The notes below the pieces were generated by a model. That model had not been told where the DNA came from, did not search any database, and worked only from the letters and a program-made list of their open reading frames with translations. The translations under genes and the position numbers were made by a program. A stretch of DNA of 64,000 bases from Cryptomeria japonica (taxonomy: Eukaryota; Streptophyta; Pinopsida; Cupressales; Cupressaceae): assembly GCF_030272615.1 (NCBI RefSeq), contig NC_081409.1, forward strand, positions 527,864,291 to 527,928,290. Direction: 5' to 3'. Positions 59,101 through 64,000 of this stretch are shown here, one piece after another. Positions within the stretch are counted from its first letter, which is position 1. Every line of letters starts with the position of its first letter.

Positions 59101-60473
59101 TAGATCTTCCACAGAATTCAACACGCTACGAGTTCTTGGTAGAACAACTTTGGATCCCCGCTTATGATATCCCCGAATCTGAAATGATATGTTGCCTTGT
59201 TGGTTCTGAATCCCCATGGTACGGTGAGTTCTACACCTATCTCCGCGATCACACCCTTCCTCCCAACCAATCAAATAACCAACGTAAAACCTTCATTTGC
59301 CAAACTGCTCGATATACCATTATTGCCGAAACCCTATACCGACGCGGTCTTGATGGTACTCTCCTTCGATGTCTGGAACAAGGTGAGATAACAAAGGCTT
59401 TGGAAGAGGTACATGAAGGAATTTGCGGGACTCACTCAAGTGGTCCATCACTAGCCAAGAAGATCATGCGAGCTGGATACTATTGGCCATCTATGGAAAA
59501 GGATTCCTACTACTTTGTCAGGAAGTGCAAAAAATGTCAAGTTCATGGCGACCTAATACATGCACCAGCTCAAGAACTGCAACCAATCACAACACCATGG
59601 CCTTTTTGTCAATGGGGTCTTGATCTTGTGGGTAAAATCCATCCATCTTCATCCAATGGCCATAAATTCATTATTACCGCCACTGAATATTTCACCAAGT
59701 GGATCGAAGCTGTTCCACTTACCCAAGTCACCGGCAAGCAGATCGCCTCATTCATCCTCAATTACATCATCTGCCGGTATGGTGTGCCCATGTCCATTGT
59801 CACAGATAATGGTCTTCCTTTCAAAAATCAGGATGTCCGTGAGCTTTGTGAGAAATTTCATATCCAACACCGCTTTTCCACTCCCTATTACCCACAAGGC
59901 AATGGTCAGGCCGAAGCATCCAATAAAAACATATTGAGGATCCTAAAGAAGACAGTCAATGATGCCGGCCGTGATTGGCATGTTCAATTGAATCCAGCGC
60001 TATGGGCATATCGAACTAGCATTCGGACCCCTACAGGTGCAGCTCCTTATTCATTGGTCTATGGTGTTGAAGCTATCTTACCTATTGAGGTCGAGATACC
60101 ATCCTTACGAGTTTCCTTGCATAATCTCATCGATGATGAAGCCTACAGAGTATCCCGTCTTCAGGACTTAGAGTTACTTGATGAGAAGCGACAAGCTGCA
60201 TACAATCACCTCAAAGCCTATCAGCAGCGCATGAGTAGAAGCTACAATCACCGAGTTAGACCTCGTACATTTGAGGTAGGTGATCTTGTTCTTCGAGAGA
60301 ATCCTCGTAACCAACCAAACAGAGAACATCAAGGCAAGTTTGAATCAAACTGGCTGGGCCCATATGTTGTCACTGCTGTATTTGGGTCCGGGGCATATCA
60401 GTTGGCTACATCAGAAGGAGAACCACTTGCAGATCCAATTAACAGCATGCACCTCAAACGGTTTTATACCTAA
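53187..60473 (+). pseudogene. Gypsy-A gag-pol polyprotein, one frame with two internal stops
   Basis: The ATG at 53187 opens 2,428 codons ending at TAA 60473, with no frameshift. Internal stops are TGA 53859-53861 (WFS-stop-LPGG) and TAG 58080-58082 (NIS-stop-LRT). Order by residue: gag core (PPFPRGFETPKFEKYRGKGD); knuckle-like CEFHQGRGHKTSNC, about 463; protease LIDNGAGLN, about 682; G-patch-like segment, about 929-972; Pro/Thr-rich linker, about 990-1110; RT with YVDD, about 1555; RNase H; second RNase H (YFDGSYTRHGSG, about 1849); integrase with zinc region (CKKCQVHG) and catalytic D59622, D59805, E59913 in DD35E spacing; GPY-like WLGPYVV. All key catalytic residues survive. Stop readthrough seems unlikely to be normal, so this copy is probably non-autonomous. 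Confidence 0.92.
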
Positions 60474-62889
60474 GGTGTACAGAGCATCAGGCTCCCCTAC
60501 ATATCAGAAAAATACCAAAAACATTCAGAAAATGTCCTGAAGAAAATACAAAAACATTCAAAAAAGTAAAGAAAAATCATGCATCCAAATGGTGAACAAC
60601 CACTCCGGTGGCACCTTGGGTAAGTACGATGGCGAAAACCTGGCAAACAGGCGCCACTCGTAAAGGCTATGGCTCCATTGTCTTTCAGGCTTGTTGCGAT
60701 CACATTCATACATACACACATCCATCCATCTAACCATGGCTTGTTATTTTATCTGTAATCCAAGAAAGTACTTCATGCGTCTAGCATCCCGCTTTTTCAT
60801 AAATCATGTCCAACTTGGGGGCAATGCCCTTACAATCTAGATGATGGAAGTGGATTCTACATTACTGTTGATTCATTGGCAAAAACATTCAAAAATGTCT
60901 CGCAAAATACAAAAACATTCAAAAATGTCTTGCAAAATACAAAAACATTCAAAAATGTCTCCCAAAATATCAAAAACATTCAAAAATGACTCTCAAAATA
61001 CCAAAAACATTCAAAATTGTTTCAAAAAAATCCAAAAAAAACATCGAAAAACCCATCGAAAATCACACAAAAACATGGCAACACCTTGTACATATTCATT
61101 CGAGCAGATGCAAAACCAACATTAACACAGTACTCACACAATGACCATTTATCGATCAACACAATCAACATCAACAATCAAACTGTCTTCAACAAGGATG
61201 CATCCTTCCTTACCAAAACAAAGACAAAAGTGACATTTTCTTTGACAAGAAAATTATGTTAAGCTATCAAATACTTGGTTGATTTGTGAGTAATTCATTT
61301 GTTTATCTGTATCGGGATCTTTTCAACATTGTTTTGTATCGTTTGCGCATTATTTCCGATGAAGTTCTGGGACATGTACTAATGGTGTCTACGTGGGAAG
61401 TTCACCAAGCTACGTGATCTTATGCAAAATGCAGTCATAGATCACTACGGCTTGCTGACTACAGCGTATACCTCGACCATATGAGCATGAACCATTACCA
61501 AGGATCCATATTCTTTATTCTTTATGTATATATTGTTTGTTTGCAGGTACAATGCTCTTCCTTTGGTTCCTCCTACCTCGTCCAAACTGGATAAAGGTTT
61601 TATTTCTTATTACGGTATGCACTTGTCTCAGGATATGATCAGCCTAAGATCAAGGAGGACGATCCAAGTCATGCATGAAAGGAGATAATCCTTGTCTGTT
61701 CCGCAAGCAATACTCAGGTCAACTTGATCCATTATATCAAGTTGCTTGTATTAACTTGCTATATCAAAATCCATGTAAGAAATACTCTGGTCCTCTTGAA
61801 TCTTTATGTCAAGTTGCTTGTATTTTCTTACAACATTTTAAAGCTCAATGATGAAAAATAAAGCACCATGGATCGTCATTCCATCTCATCTGTATATATT
61901 GCATTTCGTTGCATTCCACCCATCCATACATTCATAATAGCTGCATATCATGCATACATAGTCATAATAATGCATACTCTATTTTACTCATCTTCTTCCA
62001 TAGGACTCGGTCCTAGTCCTCCATATCTTCTATCTAACATCAAATCCCCCCTCACCCTCCCTATCTTGATCATCAACATCATCCTAATCCCTTCATCGCT
62101 TCCCATCCTCATTCATCCACACAATCCAGCAAGTTGCTCTGTCTACACAGATACATCGACTCCCACACACCTAGACTATCAACAGATACTCTGATCAAGT
62201 ATCTTCGGGTCTCAATAGGTAATCGATTATGGTAATCCTAGACTACATCAGGCATTTATCACAATGACCTAGTCTCAACGGGGCTGCCATGATTCCCCAC
62301 AACCATCCATCACACGCACATACTATCAATTGATCAACCAATCAAACACAATCCAATGGACAATTACATCAATTGTCTACGTCTCAACGAGTATTTTTCT
62401 TCATATACCTTGACTTCATCGGGCAATTACATCAATTGTCTAAGTCACATCAGGTCACTTTGATTCACTTACTCAGACTTTATCATGTCCAAGTGACCAA
62501 CTGACATCAACTGTCACGCTTTGACTTGACCGGGGCAATTCAACCGATTGCACCAGATTGTCCAACCAATTTTGATCAATTGTATAGCATCAATCCAAAC
62601 CCCACACTACATCTTCTATGTATCTCTTGCATGACCTCAGGGTACTCGCTGGCTTGTTGTTTCTTCATATTCACTCCATTTTCTCCCATTCTTTCATCAT
62701 TAGTTCTAATTTCTTCTATTCTACCTCCCCTCCACTTTTCATTCTTTTTCGAGAGATCGCCCGATTTTTCAAAAAAATTCGGCCCATCTCTCGAGGGGGC
62801 ATACCACCCATTAAATTTACATTTTATGGGGCATTTCTTCACACCTATTTTTCTTTCTTTGAAACGATGCGATAAACTGCACCGTCTCA
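60474..62889 (+). other. Gypsy-A 3' untranslated region
   Basis: About 2.4 kb with no supported gene. Besides the 30-bp tandem repeat listed separately it has repeated ACATCAATTGTCTA phrases (about 62365-62450). Near 62749-62800 there is an imperfect hairpin (CGAGAGATCGCCCGA facing TTCGGCCCATCTCTCG). Small frames at 61868-62194 and 62526-62906 show no motifs. Confidence 0.65.
60881..61032 (+). repeat. 30-31-bp tandem repeat in Gypsy-A 3' UTR
   Basis: The unit AAAAACATTCAAAAATGTCT + CGCAAAATAC starts at 60881, 60911, 60941, 60972 and 61003, with growing divergence. Related copies of the same phrase lie at about 60510-60566. Tandem repeats between pol and the 3' LTR are usual in Tat-clade elements. 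Confidence 0.88.
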
Positions 62890-62901
62890 AAGAGGGGCAA
62901 A
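62890..62901 (+). promoter_or_regulatory. Gypsy-A polypurine tract
   Basis: AAGAGGGGCAAA directly before the 3' LTR start TGTAGTCAC. Confidence 0.8.
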
Positions 62902-64000
62902 TGTAGTCACATAAATCTGTCCACTTGATTAAATGAATACTTAGTATTTATTTGATTATTTAACCATCAATTAATAATTAATTAAATTAATATTTAATTA
63001 ATTCATCTTAACCCTCTTCTCCTATTAATTAAATAAATTATTCAATTTATTTGATTTAATTCACTTAACCAAATTCAGACCATTAATTAAATAAATAAAT
63101 CATATTTATTTAATTAAATATTCTCTCACATTTAAATAAATTAATATTTATTTAAATCCCCCAAAAATCCCACCTCTCACATTTAAATAAATTAACATTT
63201 ATTTAAATCACCTTTATCCTCCACCCACTTGCATTTTCCTACAAATGCAAGTTGCACAATTATTTTAAATAAATAATTTATTTAAATCACCTTTATCCTC
63301 CACCCACTTGTATTTTCCTACAAAAGCAAGTTGCACAACTATTTTAAATAAATTATTTATTTAAAATCCTATTTATCCTCACCCACTTGAAACCTTTAAT
63401 GGTTTCCCTTAAAGTATTCAAACTTGATGGCTTTAAAGTCTTCAAACTTGATGGCTTCCTTCTATAGTCTTCTTAAGACTTTAATGGTTTTCCTTAAAGT
63501 CTTCAAGCCTTTAATGGTTTCCCTCAAAGTCTTCAAGCATTTTAATGCTTTATCTTCATTTTCTCATTTAAATAAATTAATATTTATTTGAATATTTATC
63601 CAAATGCAAATTACACCATTTAATTGAAATAAATGATTTTATTTTAATTGAAAATACCAAAATTTCTCCCACTTGCATTTTCCTACAAAATCCACTTGTA
63701 TGCCTAAACCCCTTCTAGATTCTTCTAAACCCTTCCTAATTAGCCTAAATTCATCCCTTAAATATTGTCACATTCCTAAGCAAATTGGAGTCACTTCTCA
63801 AAGACTCCAAAGTCTTTGAAAAGCAATTAATGCTTTGTGTGTTCAACAAATTAACCCTCAAAGTCTTGGATAACCTTTGAAAGCTTCCAACCTTCAACCA
63901 CTAAATGGCTCAAAGTCTTTGATAACCTTTGAAAGCTTTCAACCTTCAACCACTTAATCCCCAAAGTCTCCAATAACCATTAATGGTTAATTCAACCCTC
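62902..64000 (+). repeat. Gypsy-A 3' LTR, cut by window end
   Basis: The first 1,099 bp of the LTR, equivalent to 48538-49636, with no difference seen by eye. The remaining 771 bp or so and the right TSD lie beyond the window. Confidence 0.94.

Larger units (their letters stand above)
48538..64000 (+). mobile_element. Gypsy-A: young Tat-lineage-like Ty3-gypsy element (right end beyond window)
   Basis: The 5' LTR (48538-50407), a Trp-tRNA-type primer site, a 2.7-kb leader, one gag-pol frame, a 2.4-kb 3' UTR, a polypurine tract and the first 1,099 bp of the 3' LTR are present. The two LTRs look identical with no indel over the visible overlap (constant offset of 14,364). Two RNase H domains, no chromodomain and long untranslated ends point to the Tat clade (Ogre/Retand-like). 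It inserted just upstream of Gypsy-B gag. GATAC at 48533-48537 should be its left TSD. Confidence 0.94.

Noticed and set aside
61868-62906. Small ORFs in the Gypsy-A 3' UTR
   Set aside because: No motif, low-complexity composition, and overlapping frames on both strands.

Overview
This window is repetitive, intergenic nuclear DNA from a land plant. It has no intact host gene, no rRNA or tRNA gene and no CRISPR array. Evidence for a plant: plant-type Ty1-copia and Ty3-gypsy elements with Met-initiator and Trp tRNA primer sites, a plant LINE with a DUF4283-like ORF1 and an RNase H, a PPR pseudogene, and stop codons that look like methylation decay. Long-LTR elements nested inside each other suggest a very large genome. 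A gymnosperm such as a conifer is my best guess, but that is inference.

Nest 1 (about 3.1-27.2 kb). The oldest layer is a G-rich, telomere-like TTAGGG/TTATGG array (3121-3340 and 22980-27245). Copia-1 (3341-22952, minus strand) split it. A LINE (3466-15459, plus) landed in the 3' LTR of Copia-1 with a 13-bp target-site duplication (TSD). A 4.4-kb solo LTR (8841-13244) landed in the LINE RNase H with TSD ATGTT. The LINE carries an unexpected third ORF (13515-15284) after ORF2.

Middle (27.25-29.66 kb). AT-rich tandem repeats are followed by a decayed PPR gene fragment and an unassigned ORF. This is the only host-gene-like sequence seen.

Nest 2 (29.66-64 kb). Gypsy-B, a decayed chromovirus-like element on the minus strand (29659 to beyond the right edge), was hit three times. 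The first is a non-autonomous gag-only LTR element (31011-36745, TSD CCTAT) with a coiled-coil ORF where pol should be. The second is Copia-2 (36867-44587, TSD TACGG). The third is Gypsy-A (48538 to beyond 64000), a young Tat-lineage-like element. Gypsy-A is the best-preserved element: the visible 1,099 bp of its right LTR looks identical to the left LTR, and one 2,428-codon gag-pol frame is broken only by one TGA and one TAG.

The left end (1-3120) is AT-rich non-coding DNA with a GC-rich palindromic patch, a (TA)n microsatellite and a 175-bp foldback element. All coordinates and alignments were worked out by eye; no searches were run.
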